A DNA stretch of 19,324 nucleotides from an uncultured Dechloromonas sp. (GTDB lineage Bacteria > Pseudomonadota > Gammaproteobacteria > Burkholderiales > Rhodocyclaceae), in assembly GCA_937996725.1 (NCBI GenBank), contig CALKUR010000185.1, positions 1 through 19,324 of the forward strand, written 5' to 3'. Shown here piece by piece: positions 1 through 7,686 of the stretch (position 1 is the first letter of the stretch; the number at the start of each line of letters is the position of its first letter). Under the pieces are notes generated by a model. That model was not told the DNA's origin. It worked only from the letters and a program-made list of their open reading frames with translations, and made no database searches. Both the position numbers and the translations under genes were made by a program.

Positions 1-1829
1 GCGACCGTTTCGTGCTGTCCAATGGTCACGGCTCGATGCTGATCTATTCGCTCTTGCACCTAACTGGCTATGACTTGCCAATGCAAGAGTTACGCAACTT
101 CCGACAGTTGCACTCCAAGACGCCAGGCCATCCCGAGGTCGGCGTGACGCCCGGTGTTGAAACAACGACCGGTCCGCTTGGGCAAGGCTTGTCCAATGCA
201 GTGGGTATGGCTCTTGCTGAGGCGCTGCTCGCTGCGGAGTTCAATCGTCCCGGCTTGAATCTGGTCGATCACCATACCTATGCATTCGTTGGCGATGGCT
301 GTTTGATGGAAGGCATCTCGCACGAGGTTTGCTCGCTGGCGGGTACGTTGCGTTTGTCTAAATTGGTCGTGCTGTATGACGACAATGGCATTTCAATTGA
401 CGGCAATGTTGAGCACTGGTTTGCCGACGATACCGCCAAGCGTTTTGAGGCATACGGCTGGAATGTCGTGCGTGTTGCCGATGGTCACGATGTCCAGGCG
501 GTTGACCAGGCGATTGGAGAGGCGCGCAAGCTGGGTCAGCAGCACGGCCGTCCCACTTTGGTGATTTGCCGTACCGTGATTGGTCAGGGCGCACCTACTG
601 TTGCCGGAACCGATAAGGTTCACGGTGCTCCACTCGGTGCAGATGAAATCGCAAAAACACGCGCCGCGATCGGTTGGACGCACGCCGCCTTTGAAATCCC
701 CGCGAATGTATACGCGGCATGGAATGCACGCGCTGCGGGTGCTGAACGCGAAGCCACCTGGGACAAAATCTTCGCCGCTTACAGCAAGGCCTTCCCGGCC
801 GAAGCCGCCGAGTTCACCCGCCGCCTATCGGGCAAGTTGCCCGCTACCTGGTCGAAGACCGCGCAAGACTTCATCGCTGCCACACAAGCCAAAGCCGAAA
901 CTGTTGCCACGCGTAAAGCCTCGCAGCTGGCGATTGAAGCACTCGCACCGAATCTGCCGGAACTCCTAGGTGGCTCGGCAGATCTGGCAGGTTCCAACCT
1001 AACCTGGTGGAAGGGCGCCAAAGGCGTCACCGCCACGGAGGGTGGCAACTATCTGTTCTATGGCGTGCGTGAATTTGGTATGACCGCCATCGCCAACGGC
1101 ATCGCCTTGGCCGGTGGCTTTATCCCTTACACCGCCACCTTTATGGTGTTCTCGGATTACGCCCGCAACGCGATCCGCATGGCCGCGCTGATGAAGGTCC
1201 GCCAGATCATGGTCTACACCCACGACTCCATCGGTCTGGGTGAAGATGGCCCGACGCACCAGCCGATCGAACATGCTGCCTCGCTGCGTCTGATTCCGAA
1301 TCTGGATGTCTGGCGCCCGGCTGATGCCACCGAAACGGCCGTTGCCTGGGTCAAGGGTGTTGAAAACAACACCGGTCCAACGGCGCTGTTGCTGTCGCGT
1401 CAAAATCTGCCGCCGGTGGCCAACAAGACAGCCGCCGGTGATGTTGCCCGTGGCGGTTACGTCGTGTCACCGGCTACCGGTGCCAAGGCGGTACTGATTG
1501 CGACCGGTTCTGAAGTCAAACTGGCGCTGGATGCTCAGGCTGCATTGGCCGAAGCCGGTGTTGCTGTTAGCGTAGTGTCGATGCCATCGACCACGACCTT
1601 CGACAAACAAGACAAAGCCTGGCGTGACCAGGTGCTGCCAGCCGCTCTGCCACGCGTGGCGATTGAAGCCGGTCACCCCGATGGTTGGTACAAATATGTC
1701 GGTCTGGACGGCGCTGTTATTGGCCTTGCCCGCTTCGGCGAATCGGCACCCGCCGGTCTGCTGTTCAAAGAATTCGGCTTCACCGTCGAAAACATCGTCA
1801 ACACCGTCCGCGGTGTGCTCTCGAAGTAA
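1..1829 (+). CDS. tkt: Transketolase, 5'-truncated by the window edge
   Basis: Transketolase moves two-carbon ketol units between sugar phosphates using thiamine diphosphate and a divalent metal, in the non-oxidative pentose phosphate pathway and the Calvin cycle. The reading frame is open from base 3 and enters at DRFVLSNGHGSM, which matches E. coli TktA from about residue 58, so roughly the first 57 residues lie outside the window; the remaining 608 match the expected length. Visible motifs are the N-terminal SNGHGSM and HSKTPGHPE segments, the ThDP-binding motif starting GDG at 291 and running to the DDNGISIDG stretch, and EDGPTHQPIEH at 1242-1274, which contains the cofactor-activating Glu of the second domain. 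The C-terminal domain has TGSEV. The gtg at 12 is internal, not a start. gap follows after 42 bp with its own GGAG ribosome site. Identification is secure. Confidence 0.97.
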   Translation, partial: DRFVLSNGHGSMLIYSLLHLTGYDLPMQELRNFRQLHSKTPGHPEVGVTPGVETTTGPLGQGLSNAVGMALAEALLAAEFNRPGLNLVDHHTYAFVGDGCLMEGISHEVCSLAGTLRLSKLVVLYDDNGISIDGNVEHWFADDTAKRFEAYGWNVVRVADGHDVQAVDQAIGEARKLGQQHGRPTLVICRTVIGQGAPTVAGTDKVHGAPLGADEIAKTRAAIGWTHAAFEIPANVYAAWNARAAGAEREATWDKIFAAYSKAFPAEAAEFTRRLSGKLPATWSKTAQDFIAATQAKAETVATRKASQLAIEALAPNLPELLGGSADLAGSNLTWWKGAKGVTATEGGNYLFYGVREFGMTAIANGIALAGGFIPYTATFMVFSDYARNAIRMAALMKVRQIMVYTHDSIGLGEDGPTHQPIEHAASLRLIPNLDVWRPADATETAVAWVKGVENNTGPTALLLSRQNLPPVANKTAAGDVARGGYVVSPATGAKAVLIATGSEVKLALDAQAALAEAGVAVSVVSMPSTTTFDKQDKAWRDQVLPAALPRVAIEAGHPDGWYKYVGLDGAVIGLARFGESAPAGLLFKEFGFTVENIVNTVRGVLSK

Positions 1830-1871
1830 TCTATTTCAACGCTTAATCAAAAACTACCCGGAGATTCAAAA

Positions 1872-2900
1872 ATGGCCATCAATGTCGCTATCAACGGTTT
1901 CGGACGTATCGGTCGCTGCACCCTGCGCGCAATCTATGAGCTCGGTCTGCAGAAGGAATTCAATCTGGTCGCCATCAACGCATCGGGGGACCTGAAGACC
2001 AACGCCCACCTGCTGAAGTACGACACCACGCATGGCCGTTTCCGCACCCCGGTCGAAACCGAAGGCGAAAACTGCATCATCATCGACGGTAAGAAAATCG
2101 CCTTCTACTCGACCAAAGATCCGAAGGCCATCAACTGGGCTGATCACAAGGTCGACATGGTGCTGGAGTGTACCGGTGCCTATACGTCGAAGGCCAAGGC
2201 TCAGGCTCTGCTGGAGCAAGGTGCGAAGCGTGTGCTGATCTCGGCCCCGGGCGGTGATGATGTTGATGCCACCGTGGTTTTTGGTGTGAACACCGATGTG
2301 CTGAAGGGCGATATGACCGTCGTGTCGAACGCCTCATGCACCACCAACTGTCTGGCACCGGTCGCCAAAATTCTGTCGGACAACGTCGGCATCAAATCCG
2401 GTCTGATGACCACGGTGCATGCTTACACCAACGACCAAGTCACCGTCGACGTCCGCCACAAAGATCTGCGTCGCGCCCGTGCTGCCGCCCAGAACATCAT
2501 CCCAACCAAGACTGGCGCTGCCGCTGCCGTCGGTCTGGTACTGCCGCAACTGAAGGGCAAGTTCGACGGTTTCGCCCTGCGTGTGCCGACCATCAACGTG
2601 TCGCTGGTTGACCTGACCTTCACCACTGATCGCCCAACGACCAAGGACGAAATCAACAGCCTGATGACGGCTGCGGCCAACGGCCCGATGAAGAACGTGC
2701 TGGCCGTTAACAATGACCCGCTAGTCTCGTCGGACTTCAACCACGATCCGCATTCGTCCACTTTCGACGCCACGCAGACCCGTGTGATCCAAGCCGAAGA
2801 CGGCAGCACGCTGGTCAAAGTTCTGGCCTGGTACGACAACGAATGGGGTTACAGCTGCCGCATGCTGGATACCGCCCGCGCCTGGGTTAATGCTAAGTAA
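1872..2900 (+). CDS. gap: Type I glyceraldehyde-3-phosphate dehydrogenase, probably able to use NADP
   Basis: This enzyme interconverts glyceraldehyde-3-phosphate and 1,3-bisphosphoglycerate in the cytoplasm. The 342 residues are a normal length. The Rossmann motif INGFGRIGR is at 7-15, the catalytic SNASCTTNC has Cys156, the partner His183 is in TTVHAYTND, and AWYDNEWGYS lies near the C terminus. Two cofactor positions differ from strict NAD enzymes. The Asp after AIN (Asp33 region in E. coli GapA) is Ala37 in AINASG, and the Leu-Pro pair before HKDLRRARA (187-188 in Bacillus numbering) is Val194-Arg195. B. subtilis GapB, which prefers NADP, also reads AINAS at the first site. NADP or dual use is therefore my inference; the family assignment is not in doubt. 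The start ATG has GGAG 8 bases upstream. pgk follows after 25 bp. Confidence 0.96.
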   Translation: MAINVAINGFGRIGRCTLRAIYELGLQKEFNLVAINASGDLKTNAHLLKYDTTHGRFRTPVETEGENCIIIDGKKIAFYSTKDPKAINWADHKVDMVLECTGAYTSKAKAQALLEQGAKRVLISAPGGDDVDATVVFGVNTDVLKGDMTVVSNASCTTNCLAPVAKILSDNVGIKSGLMTTVHAYTNDQVTVDVRHKDLRRARAAAQNIIPTKTGAAAAVGLVLPQLKGKFDGFALRVPTINVSLVDLTFTTDRPTTKDEINSLMTAAANGPMKNVLAVNNDPLVSSDFNHDPHSSTFDATQTRVIQAEDGSTLVKVLAWYDNEWGYSCRMLDTARAWVNAK

Positions 2901-2925
2901 TTAACGGCTACCACGGAGCCTGATC

Positions 2926-4110
2926 ATGAATGTTAAGAAGCTGACTGATGTCGATGTGCGCGGCAAGCGCGTTTTCATCCGCGCCGACCTGAACGTCCCG
3001 CAGGACGACGCCGGCAACATCACCGAAGATACCCGCATCCGCGCATCAATTCCGTCGATCCAGTACTGTCTCGATCACGGTGCCGCCGTCATGGTCACCT
3101 CGCACCTCGGTCGTCCGACCGAAGGCGAAGTACGGGCTGAGGATTCGTTGATGCCGGTCGCCGTGCGTCTAGGTCAGCTGCTGCATAAACCAGTTCGTCT
3201 GATCCAGAACTGGGTCGACGGCGGTTTTGAGGTGAAACCGGGCGAAGTGGTGCTCTTGGAAAACTGCCGCTGCAACAAGGGTGAGAAGAAAGACAACGAA
3301 GAACTGGCCCAGAAAATGGCCAAGCTCTGCGACGTCTACGTGAATGATGCGTTTGGTACGGCCCACCGCGCCGAAGCCACCACGCACGGTATTGCGCGCT
3401 TTGCGCCGGTCGCCTGTGCTGGCATGCTGATGGGCGGTGAAATCGACGCCCTGGCCAAGGCCATTGAAAACCCGGCACGCCCACTGGTCGCCATCGTCGG
3501 TGGTGCCAAGGTCTCTTCGAAACTCGTTATCCTGAAGGCATTAGCCGAAAAGGTTGATCAGCTCATCGTCGGTGGTGGTATCGCCAACACCTTTCTGCTG
3601 GCATCGGGGCATCGCATCGGTGAATCACTGGCCGAACCAGAGTTGGTCAAAGAAGCACAAGCCATCATGGATATGATGAAAGCCCGTGGTGCCGAAGTGC
3701 CCCTGCCAGTCGACGTCGTGGTCGCTGACGAAGTCTCAGCACTCGCCCGCGCCAACAAGATTCCCGTCGACGAAGTCACTGCCCACGACCGTATTCTCGA
3801 CGTTGGCCCCAAGACAGCCGCCCGCCTGTCGGAAATCATCGCCCACGCCGGCACCATCATCTGGAACGGCCCGGTCGGCGTGTTCGAACACGACCAGTTC
3901 GCCGGTGGCACCAAGATGATGTCGTCGGCCATCGCCCACTCGGACGCCTTCTCCATCGCCGGTGGTGGCGACACCCTGGCGGCGATCGCCAAATTCAAGA
4001 TTGCCGATGACGTCGGTTATATCTCGACCGGTGGTGGCGCTTTCCTGGAGTTCCTGGAAGGCAAAACTCTGCCGGCCATCGAAGCCCTCGAAGCTCGCGC
4101 TAACGGCTAA
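2926..4110 (+). CDS. pgk: Phosphoglycerate kinase
   Basis: PGK transfers phosphate between 1,3-bisphosphoglycerate and ADP, giving 3-phosphoglycerate and ATP, directly after GAPDH in the pathway and in this gene order. The 394 residues are the usual bacterial length. The N-terminal domain shows FIRADLNVP (17-25), with Arg19, Asp21 and Asn23 of the triose-binding site, then TRIRASIP and SHLGRP (59-64). The C-terminal nucleotide domain has IVGGAKVSSK, the WNGPVGVFE motif, the GGGDT hinge sequence and the final ISTGGGAFLEFLEG. No active-site residue I know of is missing. The ATG is preceded by CGGAG about 10 bases upstream. The next gene, pyk, starts only 14 bp after the stop, so co-transcription is very likely. 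Confidence 0.97.
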   Translation: MNVKKLTDVDVRGKRVFIRADLNVPQDDAGNITEDTRIRASIPSIQYCLDHGAAVMVTSHLGRPTEGEVRAEDSLMPVAVRLGQLLHKPVRLIQNWVDGGFEVKPGEVVLLENCRCNKGEKKDNEELAQKMAKLCDVYVNDAFGTAHRAEATTHGIARFAPVACAGMLMGGEIDALAKAIENPARPLVAIVGGAKVSSKLVILKALAEKVDQLIVGGGIANTFLLASGHRIGESLAEPELVKEAQAIMDMMKARGAEVPLPVDVVVADEVSALARANKIPVDEVTAHDRILDVGPKTAARLSEIIAHAGTIIWNGPVGVFEHDQFAGGTKMMSSAIAHSDAFSIAGGGDTLAAIAKFKIADDVGYISTGGGAFLEFLEGKTLPAIEALEARANG

Positions 4111-4124
4111 CCAAAGGATCACCC

Positions 4125-5570
4125 ATGCTCCGCAGCACTAAGATCGTCGCCACCCTGGGCCCATCCAGTTCGTCGCCGGAGGCGCTGGGTGCCCTGATCG
4201 CTGCCGGGGTGGATGTTGTCCGCCTCAATTTCAGCCACGGCACAGCCGATGATCATCGTGCCCGCGCCAAACTCGTTCGAGAACTGGCGCAGCAATATCG
4301 CCGTCCGGTTGGGATCCTGGTCGATCTACAAGGCCCGAAGATTCGTGTTGGCAAATTCGCCGATGGGAAGATCACGCTAACGAAGGGCGACAGTTTCATT
4401 CTGGATGCGGCCTGCAAGCTGGGTAATCAGGAACGTGTCGGACTCGACTACCCGGAACTACCCAACGATGTTCAAGCCGGCGACGTGCTGCTGCTGGATG
4501 ACGGCCGCGTCGTTCTAAACGTGACTGCGGTGAATGGCCCGGAGATTCATACCAAGGTCCAGGTTGGCGGACCGCTCTCAAACAATAAAGGCATCAATCG
4601 TAAGGGTGGCGGTCTCTCGGCACCCGCGCTGACCGACAAAGACAAGGCCGACATGATCACGGCCGCGGAAATCAACGCCGATTTCCTCGCCATCTCCTTC
4701 CCGCGTGAAGCTGCCGACATTCATCTGTCGCGCGAGCTCATGAAAAAGGCCGGCGGCAAATCGCTAATCATCGCTAAGATTGAACGCACCGAGGCCATTG
4801 AAAATCTCGAGGAGATTCTCGAAGCATCCGATGGCATCATGGTCGCCCGTGGCGATCTGGGTGTCGAAGTCGGCGATGCCGCCGTGCCGGCACTGCAAAA
4901 GCGCATGATCCGTATGGCGCGCGAGATGAACAAACTCGCCATCACCGCCACGCAGATGATGGAGTCGATGATCAGCTCACCGATTCCCACCCGCGCCGAA
5001 GTCTCTGACGTCGCCAACGCCGTACTTGATGGCACTGATGCCGTCATGCTCTCGGCCGAAACGGCCAGCGGCCAGTACACGGTAGAAACCGTCGAGGCCA
5101 TGGTGCGCATTTGCCTTGAGGCAGAGCGTTCCTATCCCGTCATGTTGGAGAGCGAGTTCCTGAACCGCATCTTCACGCGGGTCGATCAATCGATCGCTAT
5201 GGCCGCTATCTGGACCGCGCATCACCTCAAGGTCAAAGCCATTGCCGCGCTCACCGAATCTGGAGCGACAGCGCTCTGGATGAGCCGCCTGAATTGTGGC
5301 GTACCCGTCTTTGCCCTGACACCAGACGAAGCCGCCCGCAACCGCATGACGCTGTTCCGCGATGTCTATCCGATGCTCATGCCGCGCAGCCACCCGGACC
5401 GCGACATGATGCTGGCTGACGCCGAAACCGTACTATTGGATCAAGGTGCCGTCGATCGCGGTGATCTGGTCGTCATGACGATCGGCGAACCTATCGGCAC
5501 GCCCGGCGGTACCAACACGCTCAAGATTGTTCATGTCGGGGATCATGCGACCCCCGATATCACCGGTTAA
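4125..5570 (+). CDS. pyk: Pyruvate kinase, PykA-like
   Basis: Pyruvate kinase converts phosphoenolpyruvate and ADP to pyruvate and ATP, the final step of glycolysis. The 481 residues match E. coli PykA (480) closely in length and motifs. Visible are STKIVATLGP (4-13), RLNFSHG (33-39), the DLQGPKIRV stretch (67-75), the PykA-like insert LSNNKGIN followed by GGGLSAPALT, Lys218 and Glu220 in the IAKIERTEAI signature, Asp244 in MVARGDLGVE, and ATQMMESM. The C-terminal domain, allosteric in this family, is present and ends after GGTNTLKIVHVG. The start is favoured by AAAGGA a few bases upstream and a 14 bp gap from pgk. Its position beside an NADP-type GAPDH means the cluster serves glycolysis too, not only carbon fixation or gluconeogenesis. 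Confidence 0.96.
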   Translation: MLRSTKIVATLGPSSSSPEALGALIAAGVDVVRLNFSHGTADDHRARAKLVRELAQQYRRPVGILVDLQGPKIRVGKFADGKITLTKGDSFILDAACKLGNQERVGLDYPELPNDVQAGDVLLLDDGRVVLNVTAVNGPEIHTKVQVGGPLSNNKGINRKGGGLSAPALTDKDKADMITAAEINADFLAISFPREAADIHLSRELMKKAGGKSLIIAKIERTEAIENLEEILEASDGIMVARGDLGVEVGDAAVPALQKRMIRMAREMNKLAITATQMMESMISSPIPTRAEVSDVANAVLDGTDAVMLSAETASGQYTVETVEAMVRICLEAERSYPVMLESEFLNRIFTRVDQSIAMAAIWTAHHLKVKAIAALTESGATALWMSRLNCGVPVFALTPDEAARNRMTLFRDVYPMLMPRSHPDRDMMLADAETVLLDQGAVDRGDLVVMTIGEPIGTPGGTNTLKIVHVGDHATPDITG

Positions 5571-5615
5571 CTTTTTACAAATATCACACCCGGCATCCTG
5601 CCAAAGGAGATTGCT

Positions 5616-6680
5616 ATGTCCCTCGTCTCGCTGCGCCAACTGCTCGACCACGCCGCCGAACACAACTACGGCCTGCCCGCGTTCAACGTCAACAACATGG
5701 AACAAGTCTGGGCCATCATGGAAGCGGCCAAGAAGCTCAACGCACCGGTCATCATGCAAGCTTCAGCCGGTGCCCGTAAATACGCCGGCGAGCCTTTCTT
5801 GCGCCACCAGATTCTGGCCGCACTGGAAGCCTACCCCGAGATTCCGGTCGTCATGCACCAGGATCACGGTCAAAGCCCGGCCGTCTGCATGGCCGCCATC
5901 CGCTCAGGCTTCTCGTCAGTGATGATGGACGGCTCACTGCAGGCTGACGGCAAGACCGTCGCCTCCTTCGAATACAACGTCGACGTCACCCGCAAGGTCG
6001 TCGAACTGTCGCACAGCATCGGTGTTTCGGTCGAAGGCGAACTGGGCGTGCTCGGCTCGCTAGAAACCATGACCGGCGACAAGGAAGACGGTCACGGTGC
6101 CGAAGGCAAAATGACCATGGAACAGCTGCTGACCGATCCCGATCAGGCCGCCGACTTCGTCAAGGCCACGCAGTGTGACGCGCTGGCCATCGCCATCGGC
6201 ACCAGCCATGGTGCCTATAAGTTCACCAAAAAGCCCACGGGCGACATCCTCGCCATCTGGCGCATCAAGGAAATCCACGCCCGCATCCCGAATACGCATC
6301 TGGTCATGCACGGTTCGTCAACGGTGCCGCCTGAGCTGCTGGCCGTCATCAACCAGTACGGCGGCAAGATCAAGGAAACCTACGGCGTGCCGGTGTCCGA
6401 GATCCAGGAAGCGATCAAGTTCGGCGTGCGCAAGATCAACATCGATACCGACATCCGTCTGGCCATGACTGGCGCGATCCGTCGCTACTTCGTCGAGAAC
6501 CCGAGCAAGTTCGACCCGCGCGACTACCTAAAGCCCGCGCGCGAAGCCGCCAAGAAAGTTTGCGAAGCCCGCTTCGAGGCCTTTGGTTGCGCCGGCCAGG
6601 CCAGCAAGATCAAACCGATTCCGCTGGACGTGATGGCACTCCATTACGCTGAAGGCAAACTGAACCAAGTGGTCCGTTAA
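5616..6680 (+). CDS. fba: Class II fructose-1,6-bisphosphate aldolase, Calvin-type subfamily
   Basis: This zinc-dependent aldolase cleaves fructose-1,6-bisphosphate to dihydroxyacetone phosphate and glyceraldehyde-3-phosphate, or makes it in reverse. The 354 residues contain PAFNVNNMEQ near the N terminus, the metal/catalytic motif HQDHG (81-85, with Asp83 and His84), GELGVLGSLE (141-150), His198 in IGTSHGAYK, His232 in VMHGSS, and INIDTDIR (275-282) for substrate binding. The GELGVLGSLE and KFGVRKINIDTD forms are typical of the cbbA/Fba type found in betaproteobacteria. A strong AAAGGAG site at 5603-5609 is well spaced from the ATG. It lies 45 bp behind pyk and 18 bp ahead of purC. No RuBisCO gene is in the window, so a carbon-fixation role cannot be decided here. 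Confidence 0.96.
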   Translation: MSLVSLRQLLDHAAEHNYGLPAFNVNNMEQVWAIMEAAKKLNAPVIMQASAGARKYAGEPFLRHQILAALEAYPEIPVVMHQDHGQSPAVCMAAIRSGFSSVMMDGSLQADGKTVASFEYNVDVTRKVVELSHSIGVSVEGELGVLGSLETMTGDKEDGHGAEGKMTMEQLLTDPDQAADFVKATQCDALAIAIGTSHGAYKFTKKPTGDILAIWRIKEIHARIPNTHLVMHGSSTVPPELLAVINQYGGKIKETYGVPVSEIQEAIKFGVRKINIDTDIRLAMTGAIRRYFVENPSKFDPRDYLKPAREAAKKVCEARFEAFGCAGQASKIKPIPLDVMALHYAEGKLNQVVR

Positions 6681-6683
6681 TTT

Positions 6684-6693
6684 TTACCGGTAA
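6684..6693. repeat. Short perfect palindrome upstream of purC
   Basis: TTACCGGTAA is a perfect 10-base palindrome in the 18 bp between the fba stop and the purC ATG. No clear Shine-Dalgarno sequence is present in that gap. It could be a small operator or chance; it does not resemble the E. coli PurR site. Confidence 0.3.
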
Positions 6694-6698
6694 TTTTC

Positions 6699-7643
6699 AT
6701 GTCTCAAGCCCAAGCCTTATTCGAATCGACCATCACCAGCCTGCCCTTGATCGCCAAGGGTAAGGTGCGCGACATCTACGCCGTTGGTGACGACAAGCTA
6801 CTCGTCGTCAGCAGCGACCGGCTATCGGCTTTTGATGTGATCCTGCCGGATCCGATTCCGGGTAAAGGCAAGGTGCTGACCCAAACCGCTAGCTTCTGGT
6901 TCAAGAAACTCGCCGACATCGTGGCAACGCATAGCACCGACATCGATCCCGAGACCGTGGTCGCCGAGAACGAGCGTGCACAAGTCCGCAACCGCGCAGT
7001 CGTCGTCAAGCGCCTTCGTCCGCTGCCGATCGAAGCGGTCGTACGCGGTTACATCATTGGTTCGGGCTGGAAAGACTATCAGGACACCGGCGCGGTCTGC
7101 GGTATCAAACTCCCGGCCGGGCTGAAGCAGGCAGACAAGCTGCCGCAACTGATTTTTACACCGGCCACTAAGGCAGCGGTCGGCGATCACGACGAGAATA
7201 TCTCTTTTGAGCAAGCTCAGGCGCACTGCGACAAGGAACTGAACGCGTTGCTCCAAGGTACCGGCAAGACAGGTTCAAAATTGGTGACAGAAGCGCGCAA
7301 TGCCGCTTTTGCCCTGTACCAAGCCGCTGCCGACTACGCCGCCACCAAGGGCATCATCATCGCCGACACTAAGTTCGAATTCGGTATCGACGACAAAGGC
7401 ACGCTGCACCTGATCGATGAGATCCTGACACCGGACTCTTCACGTTTCTGGCCGGCTGATGCCTGGAAGCCAGGCAGCAACCCGCCCTCCTACGACAAAC
7501 AGTACGTCCGCGATTATTTAGAGACGCTGGACTGGAATAAAAAGGCTCCCGGCCCCACATTACCCAATGAGGTGATTGAACAAACGGCTGCCAAGTACCA
7601 CGAGGCCTTTGAAAAACTCACCGGACAGAAAGTCGTCGAATAA
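6699..7643 (+). CDS. purC: SAICAR synthetase (phosphoribosylaminoimidazole-succinocarboxamide synthase)
   Basis: PurC joins aspartate to CAIR using ATP, giving SAICAR in de novo purine synthesis. The 314 residues correspond to the longer, yeast Ade1-like form rather than the 237-residue E. coli form. Motifs seen are the N-terminal GKVRDIYAV (21-29), SSDRLSAFDVILP, RLRPLPIEAVVRGYI, FTPATKA, the HDENIS segment and LIDEILTPDSSRFWP, which are the nucleotide- and substrate-binding segments of the family. It follows fba by 18 bp with no obvious ribosome site, so translation may be partly coupled to fba. The purE and purK genes that often follow purC in betaproteobacteria are absent here; the next gene is prlC. 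purB, whose product acts on SAICAR, lies at the far end of the window. Confidence 0.96.
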   Translation: MSQAQALFESTITSLPLIAKGKVRDIYAVGDDKLLVVSSDRLSAFDVILPDPIPGKGKVLTQTASFWFKKLADIVATHSTDIDPETVVAENERAQVRNRAVVVKRLRPLPIEAVVRGYIIGSGWKDYQDTGAVCGIKLPAGLKQADKLPQLIFTPATKAAVGDHDENISFEQAQAHCDKELNALLQGTGKTGSKLVTEARNAAFALYQAAADYAATKGIIIADTKFEFGIDDKGTLHLIDEILTPDSSRFWPADAWKPGSNPPSYDKQYVRDYLETLDWNKKAPGPTLPNEVIEQTAAKYHEAFEKLTGQKVVE

Positions 7644-7686
7644 TTTCTCCGGAAGCACAACACAAAAGCAACACAGGAAGCCCCAC

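Noticed and set aside
580..969. 129-residue plus-strand frame inside tkt, and similar frames such as 1624-1995 and 5527-5922
   Set aside because: They are out-of-frame readings of conserved enzymes with Pro/Arg/Ser-rich composition typical of shadow frames.
7576..7686. 37-residue N-terminal extension of prlC overlapping purC
   Set aside because: The ATG at 7687 has a good ribosome site and gives the standard 680-residue OpdA length and N terminus.
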